Part shown: piece by piece, positions 18,395 to 27,170 of the stretch
Layout: every line of letters starts with the position of its first letter
How positions within the stretch are numbered: the first letter of the stretch is position 1
Assembly (NCBI RefSeq): GCF_000328705.1
Contig: NC_019673.1
Coordinates: 310,001 to 374,000, forward strand
Source: Saccharothrix espanaensis DSM 44229
GTDB taxonomy: Bacteria > Actinomycetota > Actinomycetes > Mycobacteriales > Pseudonocardiaceae
Direction: 5' to 3'
Length of the DNA: 64,000 bases
Notes under the pieces: model-generated
Databases searched by the model: none
What the model was told of the DNA's origin: nothing
What the model saw: only the letters and a program-made list of their open reading frames with translations
Translations under genes and position numbers: made by a program

Positions 18395-18976
18395 ATGTGG
18401 ATCCGGCTGGCCGCGGTGGCCGCGTCGGCGGCGCTGGTCGTGGGGTGCGGTTCCGGTGGCGACCCCGCCCCGACCACCTCCGCGTCGTCGTCCCCGTCCG
18501 GCGGCGACACCGTCGCCTACATGGACAAGGTGTGCTCGGCCGCGTCGTCGTTCATCTCGGTGCCCAAGACACCGCCGAAGCTGGACGCGAACGACCCGGT
18601 GAAGCTCAAGGCCGACATGGGCGCGTACATGGGCCAGATGGCCGACGCGTTCAACCAGACGGCCACCAGGCTGCGCGAGGTCGGGCCGTCGCCGGTCGCC
18701 GGTGGCGACGAGCAGGTGTCGAAGATGGCGGGCACGTTCTCCGACATCGCCAAGTCGTTCGCCGACGCGAAGGCGTCGGTCGAGCAGGCCGACGCGAACG
18801 ACCCGGTCGGCGGGTTGCAGGCCGCGGGCGAGGCGATCGGCCGGTTGGACCAGTTCGCCGAGCCGCTCAAGCAGCTGGAGGCCACGCCGGAGCTGAAGGA
18901 GGCCGCCGAGAAGGCACCGGCGTGCCAGGGCCTGCGCACGCTGCGCCCGTCCGAGCCGGTAACCCGGACGTCGTAG
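18395..18976 (+). CDS. Putative lipoprotein, unrecognised
   Basis: 193 residues from the ATG at 18395, eight bases after GGAGAG; an upstream in-frame GTG exists but lacks a ribosome site. The signal peptide ends in the lipobox LVVGC, then a Ser/Thr/Pro linker of about 20 residues. The mature part is helical, with two cysteines (VCSAAS and PACQGL) near its ends that could form a disulfide. It has the same build as the next gene: lipobox, T/S linker, Cys, helical middle, a final EKAPACQGL versus KKAPECTAL. The two are likely tandem paralogues. No function can be assigned. Confidence 0.75.
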   Translation: MWIRLAAVAASAALVVGCGSGGDPAPTTSASSSPSGGDTVAYMDKVCSAASSFISVPKTPPKLDANDPVKLKADMGAYMGQMADAFNQTATRLREVGPSPVAGGDEQVSKMAGTFSDIAKSFADAKASVEQADANDPVGGLQAAGEAIGRLDQFAEPLKQLEATPELKEAAEKAPACQGLRTLRPSEPVTRTS

Positions 18977-19015
18977 TATCCGGCCCGTCAATCAGGACAG
19001 GGTGGGGGGAACAGC

Positions 19016-19621
19016 GTGAAACTTCGCTTGACGGTGGCCGGCGTCCTCGCGGCCGTGCTCGTGACCGGTGCCTGCTCGGGTTCGGGTTCGGGGTCGGCCG
19101 GTTCCAGCAGCACCACGTCCGCCGCGGCCACGACCACGACCAAGCCGGCCGCCGACCCGGTGACCTGGGCCGGCACCTACTGCGAGGGCATCACGCCCGC
19201 GCTGGAGGGCGTCGTGGAGCTGCTCCAGATCATGCTCGGCGGCGCGGCGTCCGACCCGGCGGCGATGAAGGCCAAGATCCAGGAGTTCGCCGGCAAGTCC
19301 GGCCAGGCGTTCACCGACGCCGGCCAGAAGCTCGACGACCTGGGCGCGCCGTCGCCGGAGTCCCAGGCGCTGCACGACGAGCTGGTGAAGTTCTTCACCG
19401 AGTCGGCCGCCACCTGGACCAAGGCCGGCGAGGAGGTCGCCAAGCTCGACCCGGCCGACCCGGAGTTCGCCACGAAGCTGGGCGCGCTGGGCGGCGACGA
19501 GACGACGACCGCCGGCGACCAGATCAAGAAGCTCCAGAACGACCCGAAGCTGGGCGAGGCCTTCAAGAAGGCGCCGGAGTGCACCGCGCTGACCGAGAAG
19601 CTGAAGTCGCTCGGCGGCTGA
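19016..19621 (+). CDS. Putative lipoprotein, paralogue of the preceding gene
   Basis: 201 residues, GTG start at 19016 after GGGGGGAA. Signal peptide with lipobox VTGAC, a Gly/Ser/Thr linker to residue 45, then a helical domain of about 150 residues containing TYCEGITP and ending KKAPECTALTEKL. Layout and end motif match the preceding lipoprotein, so a tandem duplication is likely. It is absent from the matching mycobacterial stretch and looks like a lineage-specific insertion between the proton pyrophosphatase and the topA block. Substrate or partner unknown. Confidence 0.75.
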   Translation: MKLRLTVAGVLAAVLVTGACSGSGSGSAGSSSTTSAAATTTTKPAADPVTWAGTYCEGITPALEGVVELLQIMLGGAASDPAAMKAKIQEFAGKSGQAFTDAGQKLDDLGAPSPESQALHDELVKFFTESAATWTKAGEEVAKLDPADPEFATKLGALGGDETTTAGDQIKKLQNDPKLGEAFKKAPECTALTEKLKSLGG

Positions 19622-19633
19622 CCTCCCGGCGGA

Positions 19634-19658
19634 GCCCGGCCGGGCGTTCCGGCCGGGC
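19634..19658 (+). terminator. Terminator after the lipoprotein pair
   Basis: A 10-bp stem GCCCGGCCGG / CCGGCCGGGC around a GCGTT loop, 13 bases after the stop of the second lipoprotein gene. No U-tract. Confidence 0.6.
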
Positions 19659-19757
19659 CCCGTGCGCCCGGTGCCCTGCGCTGAGCGGCCCGTTCACGGC
19701 AAGATCGCCCGGCTGGGGACTGGCCGTGCTCGAACGTGTGTTCTACGCTGCGGGACC

Positions 19758-20468
19758 GTGGGGCAACTGTCCTTCTTTTCGGCCGAGGCGCGCCGGCCCT
19801 GTGTCGCGGACCTGGCCGGGCTGCTGTGCGGGCCCGGACGGGCGGTGGGTTTCGCGCGCGGTCGGGCGGCCCGGATCTCGGTCTGCCTGGACGAGCGCTG
19901 GCGCGGGGTGGCGCTGGTCGCGGCCCTGGCCGAGCGGGGCGTGCAGGCCCGGCTGGAGCTCGTCCGACGGCCCGCGCCGGTGCTCGGGCAGGCCCCGCCG
20001 GACGACGCGCCGGACGAGGCCGCGCCCGGGGGGACGCCACCGGCCGAGGCCGACGTGGCGGACGGGCGGCCCAGCGCGCCGGCCGAGCCGCCGCGCGCGG
20101 TCGGCGGCGGGCTGGAGGTCACGACGGCCTACCGCACCGACCTCACCGGGCTGGCCCACCAGTGGCTCGTCGGTGACACGAAGGTGGTGCCGCCCGAGTT
20201 CACCCCGCACGGCGGCGTGCTGCGGCTCTGGGCGCTCGCGTCGGGCCGCTGGGCGGAGTCGGCGTACGTGCTCGGGCTCGACCCCGAATCGCCCGACACG
20301 CACGAGCCGCTGCAAAAGGCGTTGGCCGCGTCGGGACTTCCGGCGACACTGCTCAAAACCGGTGGACCCGCACTCCGGGTGGTGGGCCGGCGGCGGTTGG
20401 AGCGGCTCGCCGAGCTGGTCGGACGGGCTCCGCGCGGGGTCGTGGAGCGGACCTGGCCGGCCGCCTAG
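19758..20468 (+). CDS. Conserved actinobacterial protein upstream of topA (Rv3647c-like)
   Basis: 236 residues. The start is the GTG at 19758 giving VGQLSFFSAEARRPC, a conserved beginning for this family; the longer frame upstream is GC noise. Residues 90-120 form a Pro/Ala/Glu-rich loop, flanked by conserved-looking parts such as AARISVCLDERWRGVALVAAL and VVGDTK-like and ALASGRWAESAYVLGL segments. Homologues sit directly before topA in mycobacteria and streptomycetes. I know of no established function; a role with DNA topology or nucleic acids is a guess from the neighbour only. Confidence 0.75.
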   Translation: MGQLSFFSAEARRPCVADLAGLLCGPGRAVGFARGRAARISVCLDERWRGVALVAALAERGVQARLELVRRPAPVLGQAPPDDAPDEAAPGGTPPAEADVADGRPSAPAEPPRAVGGGLEVTTAYRTDLTGLAHQWLVGDTKVVPPEFTPHGGVLRLWALASGRWAESAYVLGLDPESPDTHEPLQKALAASGLPATLLKTGGPALRVVGRRRLERLAELVGRAPRGVVERTWPAA

Positions 20469-20594
20469 CGGTCCTCCTGGCGGGCGATCGGGCACAGTTG
20501 TGTCACCCTGTCCCGACCAGGGCTGCCCATGCGGCGACAAAGGACAGTGCACACTGGCGGGTCGGGACACAGTGTTCGGAGAGAGCGGGACGGC

Positions 20595-23339
20595 GTGGCT
20601 GGATCGACACGGGCGAAGAAGAGCAGCGGGGGATCCGCGAGCGGCAACCGGCGGTTGGTGATCGTCGAGTCGCCCGCGAAGGCGCGGAAGATCGCGTCCT
20701 ACCTCGGTGCCGACTTCGTCGTGGAATCCTCCAAGGGGCACATCCGCGACCTGCCCCGCGGGGCGGCGGACGTGCCCGCCAAGTACAAGGGACAGCCGTG
20801 GGCGCGGCTGGGCGTCGACGTCGACCACGACTTCGAGCCGCTCTACGTGGTCACGCCGGACAAGAAGGCGACCGTCGCGGAGCTCAAGGAGCTGCTCAAG
20901 GACGTCGACGAGCTCTACCTGGCGACAGACGGCGACCGGGAGGGCGAGGCGATCGCCTGGCACCTCCTGGACACCCTCAAGCCCAAGGTGCCGGTCCGCC
21001 GGATGGTGTTCCACGAGATCACCGAGCCCGCGATCCTGGCCGCCGCCGCGAACCCCCGCGACCTCGACCAGGACCTGGTCGACGCGCAGGAGACCCGGCG
21101 CATCCTGGACCGCCTCTACGGCTACGAGGTCAGCCCCGTGCTGTGGAAGAAGGTCATGCCGAAGCTCTCGGCGGGCCGGGTGCAGTCGGTGGCGACCAGG
21201 ATCGTGGTCGAGCGGGAACGCGAGCGGATGAAGTTCGTGACCGCGTCGTACTGGGACGTCTCGGCGACCATGGACGCGGGCGAGCAGGCGTCGCCGCGCC
21301 AGTTCGCGGCACGGCTGGTGGCCGTCGACGGCCAACGCCTGGCCACGGGCCGCGACTTCGAGTCGACCGGTCGGCTCAAGGAGGGCTCGGAGGTCCGGGT
21401 CCTGGACGAGGCGCAGGCCCGCGCGATCGCGGACGGCCTGGTCAAGGCGGACATGGTGGTCTCCTCGGTGGAGGAGAAGCCGTACACGCGCAAGCCGTAC
21501 GCGCCGTTCATGACCTCGACCCTCCAGCAGGAGGCGGGCCGCAAGCTGCGGTTCTCGGCCGACCGGACCATGCGCACCGCGCAGAAGCTGTACGAGAACG
21601 GCTACATCACCTACATGCGCACCGACAGCACCACGCTGTCCGAGACCGCGATCACCGCGGCCCGTGCGCAGGCCACGGAGCTCTACGGCGCGCAGTACGT
21701 GTCGAAGACGCCCCGCCAGTACACCCGGAAGGTCAAGAACGCCCAGGAGGCGCACGAGGCCATCCGCCCGGCCGGCGAGGTGTTCCGCACCCCCGGCCAG
21801 GTGGCGCGGGAGCTGGAGTCCGACGAGTTCAAGATGTACGAGCTGATCTGGCAGCGCACGATCGCGTCCCAGATGTCCGACGCGCGGGGCAACACGACCA
21901 GCGTCCGGATCTCCGGCACGACGGCGGCGGGCGAGGGCGTCACGTTCGCCGCGTCCGGCCGCACGATCACCTTCGCGGGCTTCCTGAAGGCGTACGTGGA
22001 GACGGTCGACTCGGAGGCGGGCGGCGAGTCCGACGACGCCGAGTCGCGGCTGCCCGAGCTGGTCAAGGACCAGGCGCTGGTGGCGGCCGAGCTGTCCGCC
22101 GACGGCCACTCGACGTCCCCGCCGCCGCGCTTCACCGAGGCCAGCCTGATCAAGACGATGGAGGAGCTGGGCATCGGCCGCCCGTCCACCTACGCCTCGA
22201 TCATCAGCACCGTGCAGGACCGCGGCTACGTGTGGAAGAAGGGTTCCGCGCTGGTCCCGTCCTGGGTGGCGTTCGCCGTGGTCGGCCTGCTGGAGCGGCA
22301 CTTCGGCCGGCTGGTGGACTACGACTTCACCGCCGCGCTGGAGGACGAGCTCGACGGCATCGCCGCCGGCCGGCAGGAGCGCACCACCTGGCTGTCCGGG
22401 TTCTACTTCGGCGGCAACGTCGGCCCGGAGTCGTCGGTGGGCCGTTCGGGTGGTCTGAAGAAGCTGGTCGGGTCGAGCGTCGAGCAGATCGACGCCCGCG
22501 AGGTGAACTCGATCCCGCTGTTCGTCGACCTGGAGGGCCGCACGGTCGTGGTCCGGGTCGGCCGCTACGGGCCGTACCTGGAGCGCGAGGTCGAGGGCGA
22601 GGACGGCGCGCCCACCTCGCAGCGCGCGAACCTGCCCGACGACCTGCCGCCGGACGAGCTGAACCGGGGCGTGGCGGAGAAGCTGTTCGCCACCCCGCAG
22701 GAGGGCCGCTCGCTGGGCAACGACCCGGTCACCGGGCACGAGATCGTGGCCAAGGAGGGCCGGTTCGGCCCGTACGTGACCGAGGTCCTGCCGGAACCGC
22801 CCGAGGGCACCAAGAAGCCGCCGAAGCCGCGCACCGGGTCGCTGTTCAAGACCATGTCGCTGGACGCGGTCACGCTGGACGACGCGCTCAAGCTGCTCTC
22901 GCTGCCCAGGGTGGTCGGCAAGGACCCGGAGACCGGCGCGGAGATCACCGCGCAGAACGGCCGCTACGGGCCCTACCTCAAGAAGGGCACCGACTCGCGG
23001 TCGCTGACCAGCGAGGACCAGCTGTTCACGGTAACCCTGGACGAGGCGCTCAAGATCTACGCCGAGCCCAAGAAGCGGGGCCGGGCGGCCGCCGCGCCGC
23101 CGTTGAAGGAGCTGGGCAACGACCCGGTGTCCGGCAAGCCGATGGTGGTCAAGGAGGGCCGGTTCGGCCCGTACGTCACCGACGGCGAGACGAACGCGTC
23201 GCTGCGCAAGTCCGACAGCGTCGAGGGGTTGAGCGACGAGCGCGGGGCCGAGCTGCTGGCCGAGAAGCGCGCCAAGGGCCCGGCGCCGAAGAAGAAGGCA
23301 CCGGTTCGCAAGAAGGCACCCGCCAAGTCGAAGAGCTAG
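20595..23339 (+). CDS. topA: DNA topoisomerase I (type IA)
   Basis: 914 residues from the GTG at 20595. It relaxes negative supercoils by a transient 5'-phosphotyrosine break. The Toprim domain is RRLVIVESPAKARKIASYLG with ATDGDREGEAIAWHLL; the catalytic tyrosine is Y340 in YITYMRTDSTTLS. Actinobacterial TopA lacks the zinc fingers of E. coli and has repeated C-terminal domains instead; here GNDPVTGHEIVAKEGRFGPY, GKDPETGAEITAQNGRYGPY and GNDPVSGKPMVVKEGRFGPY show them. A lysine-rich tail (KKKAPVRKKAPAKSKS), needed for processivity in mycobacteria, closes the protein. Essential gene. Confidence 0.97.
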   Translation: MAGSTRAKKSSGGSASGNRRLVIVESPAKARKIASYLGADFVVESSKGHIRDLPRGAADVPAKYKGQPWARLGVDVDHDFEPLYVVTPDKKATVAELKELLKDVDELYLATDGDREGEAIAWHLLDTLKPKVPVRRMVFHEITEPAILAAAANPRDLDQDLVDAQETRRILDRLYGYEVSPVLWKKVMPKLSAGRVQSVATRIVVERERERMKFVTASYWDVSATMDAGEQASPRQFAARLVAVDGQRLATGRDFESTGRLKEGSEVRVLDEAQARAIADGLVKADMVVSSVEEKPYTRKPYAPFMTSTLQQEAGRKLRFSADRTMRTAQKLYENGYITYMRTDSTTLSETAITAARAQATELYGAQYVSKTPRQYTRKVKNAQEAHEAIRPAGEVFRTPGQVARELESDEFKMYELIWQRTIASQMSDARGNTTSVRISGTTAAGEGVTFAASGRTITFAGFLKAYVETVDSEAGGESDDAESRLPELVKDQALVAAELSADGHSTSPPPRFTEASLIKTMEELGIGRPSTYASIISTVQDRGYVWKKGSALVPSWVAFAVVGLLERHFGRLVDYDFTAALEDELDGIAAGRQERTTWLSGFYFGGNVGPESSVGRSGGLKKLVGSSVEQIDAREVNSIPLFVDLEGRTVVVRVGRYGPYLEREVEGEDGAPTSQRANLPDDLPPDELNRGVAEKLFATPQEGRSLGNDPVTGHEIVAKEGRFGPYVTEVLPEPPEGTKKPPKPRTGSLFKTMSLDAVTLDDALKLLSLPRVVGKDPETGAEITAQNGRYGPYLKKGTDSRSLTSEDQLFTVTLDEALKIYAEPKKRGRAAAAPPLKELGNDPVSGKPMVVKEGRFGPYVTDGETNASLRKSDSVEGLSDERGAELLAEKRAKGPAPKKKAPVRKKAPAKSKS

Positions 23340-23348
23340 CGGGATGAT

Positions 23349-23843
23349 GTGGCGGTGGACGACTTCGGCCCGGACGGCACGCAGGCACCACCGCCACCCC
23401 ACCTGTTCCCGGACTCGCTCTCGGGCCTGGTGACCGGTGACGCCGACCCGCCCCGGCCGTTCCCGGACGCGCTGAGCGGATCGGCGGCACCGGGCCCGCC
23501 GGTCATCCCGCAGGTCGTGGCGCAGCCGGTCTACGCGGAGCCGCCGCGCAGACCGGCGCACCACAAGCAGACCCGCCGCGCGCCCGGCCCGACCCCGGAC
23601 CTCGCGCCCGCGTGGTCGAACGCCCCGCGGTCGTACTCGCCGCCGCAGGCCTACCAGCAGCGGTCGGTGCCGTACGCGCAGCGGCCCGCGATGAACCAGG
23701 TCCAGCACCAGCAGCAGCTGCCGGCGAAGAAGTCCGGCAAGGGCAACCTGATCGGCTGCCTGGTGGTGCTCGCCACGCTGAGCGGCCTGCTGTTCAACGT
23801 GCTGCGCGAGATCGTCGAAGCGGTCGCCAAGCTGTTCACCTGA
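23349..23843 (+). CDS. Proline-rich protein with C-terminal membrane segment
   Basis: 164 residues, GTG nine bases after the topA stop. Residues 1-125 are disordered and rich in Pro, Ala and Gln (with AYQQRSVPYAQRPA and VQHQQQLP). A lysine patch (AKKSGKG) precedes one TM helix (NLIGCLVVLATLSGLLFNVL) and a short helical tail. Likely a tail-anchored inner-membrane protein with a cytoplasmic disordered arm. Not recognised; it follows topA closely enough to be cotranscribed. Confidence 0.65.
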   Translation: MAVDDFGPDGTQAPPPPHLFPDSLSGLVTGDADPPRPFPDALSGSAAPGPPVIPQVVAQPVYAEPPRRPAHHKQTRRAPGPTPDLAPAWSNAPRSYSPPQAYQQRSVPYAQRPAMNQVQHQQQLPAKKSGKGNLIGCLVVLATLSGLLFNVLREIVEAVAKLFT

Positions 23844-23927
23844 CGCCGCGGACCACCCGAACGGCGGATGCGATCGGGGCGGCGCGGCACTCCCGGTTAC
23901 CCTGGTCCCCCGGCACGGACGGCGGGG

Positions 23928-25934
23928 GTGAGCACCATCCAGGACGGCGGCGGCACGGCGGCCTCGACCGGCCACCGGATTCGCAGCGTGTTGGCGATCC
24001 GGCCGTTCCGCAGGCTCTGGGGCGTCACCTACCTGTGCAGCGTCGGCGACTGGCTGTCACTGCTCGCGCTGACCGGCCTGGTCTCCAAGCTCACCCAGAG
24101 CTACCAGTGGGAGAGCTTCGCGCTGAGCCTCGTCGTGCTCACCCAGCTCCTGCCGGGCATCCTGTTCGCCCCGCTGGGCGGCGTGCTCGCGGACCGGTTC
24201 GACCGGCGCAAGATCATGGTCGTCTGCGACCTGCTGCGCGGCGGCCTGTTCATCTCGATCGCCCTGGTCGGCACGGCCTGGTGGCTGTTCATCGCGAACT
24301 TCCTGGTCGGCTGCTGCGCGATGCTGTGGATCCCGGCCAAGGACTCGGCGGTGCCGAACCTGCTGCGCCGCCCGGACCAGGTGGAGACGGCCAACCAGCT
24401 CGGCCTGGTGATGACCTACGGCATCGCGGTGATCAGCGGCGCGGGCCTGTACTCGCTGATCTCCGGCATCCCCGGCTACCTGCACCTGCAGAGCACCGAC
24501 ATCGAGTTCCGGATCGCCACCATCGCCGTGATGGTCAACGGCGCGCTGTACGTGACCTCGGCGGTCCTGGTCGCGGTGCGCATCCCGGAGCTGTCCGGCC
24601 GGGTCAACGCGGTCCGCGCGGCCGAGGGCGAGCGCGAGGGCTTCTTCGCGATGCTCCGCGACGGCCTGCGGTTCGCCGGCCGCACCCCGCTGGTGCGCGG
24701 CCTGGTGATCGGCATGATCGGCGCGTTCGCGGCGGCCGGCGCGGTGATCGGCACGGCCAAGCTGTACGCGCTGTCCCTGCTCGGCGGCGACTCGACCTTC
24801 GGCCTGCTGTTCGTGGCGGTGTTCGCCGGTCTCGCGGTCGGCATGGCGATCGCGCCCCGGATGGCCCGCCGGCTGTCCTACGACCGGCTCTTCGGCGTGA
24901 CGATCGTGCTCGCCGGCACCAGCCTGGTGCTGGTCGCGCTCGCGCCGCACCTGTGGATCGCGCTGATCGCGGTCGCGCTGGTCGGCGGCTGCGCCGGGAT
25001 GGCGTTCCTGACCGGCCTGACCATCGTCGGGTCCAAGGTCGAGGACGCCATGCGCGGCCGGACGGTCGCGCTGCTCCAGTCGTTGCTCAAGGTGGTGCTG
25101 TTCGCCGCCTCCGCGACGGCCCCGCTGCTGGTCAGCGTGGTCCAGCAACCGGACATCACGCTCTTCGGGCACGAGATGCAGGTCGACGGCACCCGCCCGG
25201 TGCTGTTCGGCGCGGCGGTGATCGCGGTGGTGCTCGGCCTGATCGCCTACCGGCAGATGGACGACCGGCGCACCGAGCCGATCCTGTCCGACCTGCTGGC
25301 CGCGCTGCGCGGGCGGTCCCGGCAGGGCGCGGGCGTGCTGATCGCGGTCGAGGGCGAGAGCCGCGCCGACACCTCCGCGCAGGCCCGCCGGCTGGCCGAC
25401 GCGCTGCGCGCCGCCGGGCACCGGGTGCTGCTCGCCGCCGACCCGGACCTCGACGAGCAGCGGCTGCGCAACCTGCTGTCCACCGCCGACCTGGCCGGGG
25501 TGCGGGCGCACGCCCTGGTCGCCGCGGCGGTGCGGGCCGACGTGGTGGAGCGCGAGGTGCGGCCCGCGCTGGACAGCGGCTCGCTGGTGGTGATGGAGCG
25601 GTACGTGGACAGCCCGCTGGCGCACTTCAGCGCGGCCGGCAGCGTCCCGCCCCGGGAGATGGAGGGCCTGGTGGACTGGGCCACCGGGCGGCTGCGGCCG
25701 GACGTGACCGTGCTGCTGGACCGGACGCCGGTCGAGGGCAGCGCGTCGGTGGACGCCGTGGAGCACCACTGGCGGGTGCAGCGGCTGCTGACCGAGATGG
25801 CCGCCGCCGACCCGAGCCGCTACCTGGTCGTGGACGGTGAGGGGACGGTGGACGAGGTGGCCGGGCGGGTGCGCGCCGCCGTGCTGCCGCTGCTGGCCGG
25901 GGCTTCGGCGCAGCCGGTGGCGGACAACTCCTGA
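23928..25934 (+). CDS. MFS transporter fused to a degenerate thymidylate-kinase domain
   Basis: 668 residues from a GTG at 23928. Residues 15-440 form a 12-TM major facilitator protein of the MFS_3 type (GVLADRFDRRKIMVVCDLL is the loop 2-3 motif). Residues 465-655 resemble thymidylate kinase: GVLIAVEGESRADTSAQARR, LADALRAAGHRVLLAADPD, VVMERYVDSPLAHF and VTVLLDRTPVEGSASVDAVE. In a working TMPK the first motif is EGxDGxGKST; here the P-loop Gly-Lys are gone, so ATP binding in the usual way is unlikely. The Arg in ERYVDS (DR/YxxS region) is kept. The fusion lies between topA and holB, as in Streptomyces (annotated there as membrane protein with kinase activity). Role unknown; a nucleotide sensor or transporter regulator is possible. 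Confidence 0.85.
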   Translation: MSTIQDGGGTAASTGHRIRSVLAIRPFRRLWGVTYLCSVGDWLSLLALTGLVSKLTQSYQWESFALSLVVLTQLLPGILFAPLGGVLADRFDRRKIMVVCDLLRGGLFISIALVGTAWWLFIANFLVGCCAMLWIPAKDSAVPNLLRRPDQVETANQLGLVMTYGIAVISGAGLYSLISGIPGYLHLQSTDIEFRIATIAVMVNGALYVTSAVLVAVRIPELSGRVNAVRAAEGEREGFFAMLRDGLRFAGRTPLVRGLVIGMIGAFAAAGAVIGTAKLYALSLLGGDSTFGLLFVAVFAGLAVGMAIAPRMARRLSYDRLFGVTIVLAGTSLVLVALAPHLWIALIAVALVGGCAGMAFLTGLTIVGSKVEDAMRGRTVALLQSLLKVVLFAASATAPLLVSVVQQPDITLFGHEMQVDGTRPVLFGAAVIAVVLGLIAYRQMDDRRTEPILSDLLAALRGRSRQGAGVLIAVEGESRADTSAQARRLADALRAAGHRVLLAADPDLDEQRLRNLLSTADLAGVRAHALVAAAVRADVVEREVRPALDSGSLVVMERYVDSPLAHFSAAGSVPPREMEGLVDWATGRLRPDVTVLLDRTPVEGSASVDAVEHHWRVQRLLTEMAAADPSRYLVVDGEGTVDEVAGRVRAAVLPLLAGASAQPVADNS

Positions 25935-25956
25935 AAGCTCGGTAGGTTTGGCGACC

Positions 25957-27159
25957 GTGGCCGGCAAAGGGGTGTGGAGCGAGGTCGTCGGGCAGCCCGA
26001 GGCGGTCGCCGTGCTGGGCGCGGCGGCCGAGGCGGCGGCGTCGATCGTGGCCGGCGGGTCACCTCCCCCCGGTGCCATGACGCACGCGTGGCTGTTCACC
26101 GGGCCGCCCGGCTCGGGCCGGTCCAGCACCGCGCGGGCGTTCGCGGCGGCGTTGCAGTGCCAGGCCGCGGACGACCGGCCGGGCTGCGGCGCGTGCGCCG
26201 GGTGCCACACGACCCTGGCCGGCACGCACGCCGACGTGCGGGTGGTCGCGCCCGAGGGGCTGTCGATCGCGGTGGCCGAGATGAGGGCGCTGGTGCAGGT
26301 CTCGGCACGCCGGCCGACGTCGGGCAGGTGGCAGGTGGTGATCATCGCCGACGCCGACCGGCTGACCGAAGGCGCGTCGAACGCGCTGCTCAAGGCCGTG
26401 GAGGAACCGCCGGACCGGACCGTGTTCCTGCTGTGCGCGCCCTCGGACCACCCCGACGACGTGTCGGTGACGATCCGCTCGCGGTGCCGGATCGTGTCGC
26501 TGGGCACGCCCCGGCTCGACGCGATCGCGGCGGCGCTGGTCGAGGACGGCGTCCCGGCGGACGAGGCGAACTGGGCGGCGTCGGTGTGCGGCGGGAACGT
26601 GTCGCGCGCGCGGCGGCTGGCGACCGAGGAGTCGGTGCGGGCGCGGCGCGAGTCGGTGCTGCGGATCCCGCTGGCGCTGCGCCGGCCCGCGGACATCTTC
26701 ACCTGCGCGGACAACCTGGTGCAGGCCGCCGAGGCGGACGCGCTGACCGCGAACGAGTCGCGCGACGAGTCCGAGCGGCACGCGCTGGAGACCGCGATGG
26801 GCGCGGGCGGCACCGGCAAGGGCACGGCGGCGGCGACCCGAGGTGCCAAGGGCGCGTTGAAGGACCTGGAGAAGCGGCAGAAGTCCCGGGCCACCCGGAC
26901 CCAGCGGGACTCGCTGGACCAGGCGCTGGTGGACCTCGCCGCGTTCTACCGGGACGTGCTGGTCACGTCGTCGGGCGCGACCGCCGTGCTCAACCACCCG
27001 GACCGGGCGGCCGACGCGCGGACGGCGGCCCGGGAGTGGACCCAGGAGTCGACGCTGCGCCGGCTGGAGGCCGTGCTGGCCTGCCGGGACGCGTTGGAAC
27101 TCAACGTGAAGCCGCGGATCGCCGTCGAGGCGATGCTGTTCACCCTGCACCGGGGCTGA
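25957..27159 (+). CDS. holB: DNA polymerase III delta' subunit (clamp loader)
   Basis: 400 residues from the GTG at 25957 (a TTG nine bases earlier is possible). AAA+ clamp-loader protein: WSEVVGQPEAVAVLG, the P-loop GPPGSGRSS with Arg in place of the usual lysine, as expected for non-hydrolysing delta', a zinc module with Cys in LQCQAADDRPGCGACAGC, and VIIADADRLTEGASNALLK, then EEPPDRTVFLLC and the SRC motif in IRSRCRIVSL. A region about residues 275-310 is rich in Gly/Ala/Lys. It loads the sliding clamp with DnaX and HolA. Position after topA matches mycobacteria (Rv3644c) and Streptomyces. Confidence 0.93.
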   Translation: MAGKGVWSEVVGQPEAVAVLGAAAEAAASIVAGGSPPPGAMTHAWLFTGPPGSGRSSTARAFAAALQCQAADDRPGCGACAGCHTTLAGTHADVRVVAPEGLSIAVAEMRALVQVSARRPTSGRWQVVIIADADRLTEGASNALLKAVEEPPDRTVFLLCAPSDHPDDVSVTIRSRCRIVSLGTPRLDAIAAALVEDGVPADEANWAASVCGGNVSRARRLATEESVRARRESVLRIPLALRRPADIFTCADNLVQAAEADALTANESRDESERHALETAMGAGGTGKGTAAATRGAKGALKDLEKRQKSRATRTQRDSLDQALVDLAAFYRDVLVTSSGATAVLNHPDRAADARTAAREWTQESTLRRLEAVLACRDALELNVKPRIAVEAMLFTLHRG

Positions 27160-27170
27160 CCCCCGGCACG

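Noticed and set aside
16169..18991. 940-residue minus-strand frame opposite hppA
   Set aside because: Antisense shadow of the proton pyrophosphatase; low-complexity basic sequence without a ribosome site.
19743..23975. 1410-residue open frame on the minus strand opposite topA
   Set aside because: It is an antisense shadow caused by GC-rich third positions; its product is Arg/Leu/His-rich with no family motif, while the plus strand holds a complete topoisomerase.
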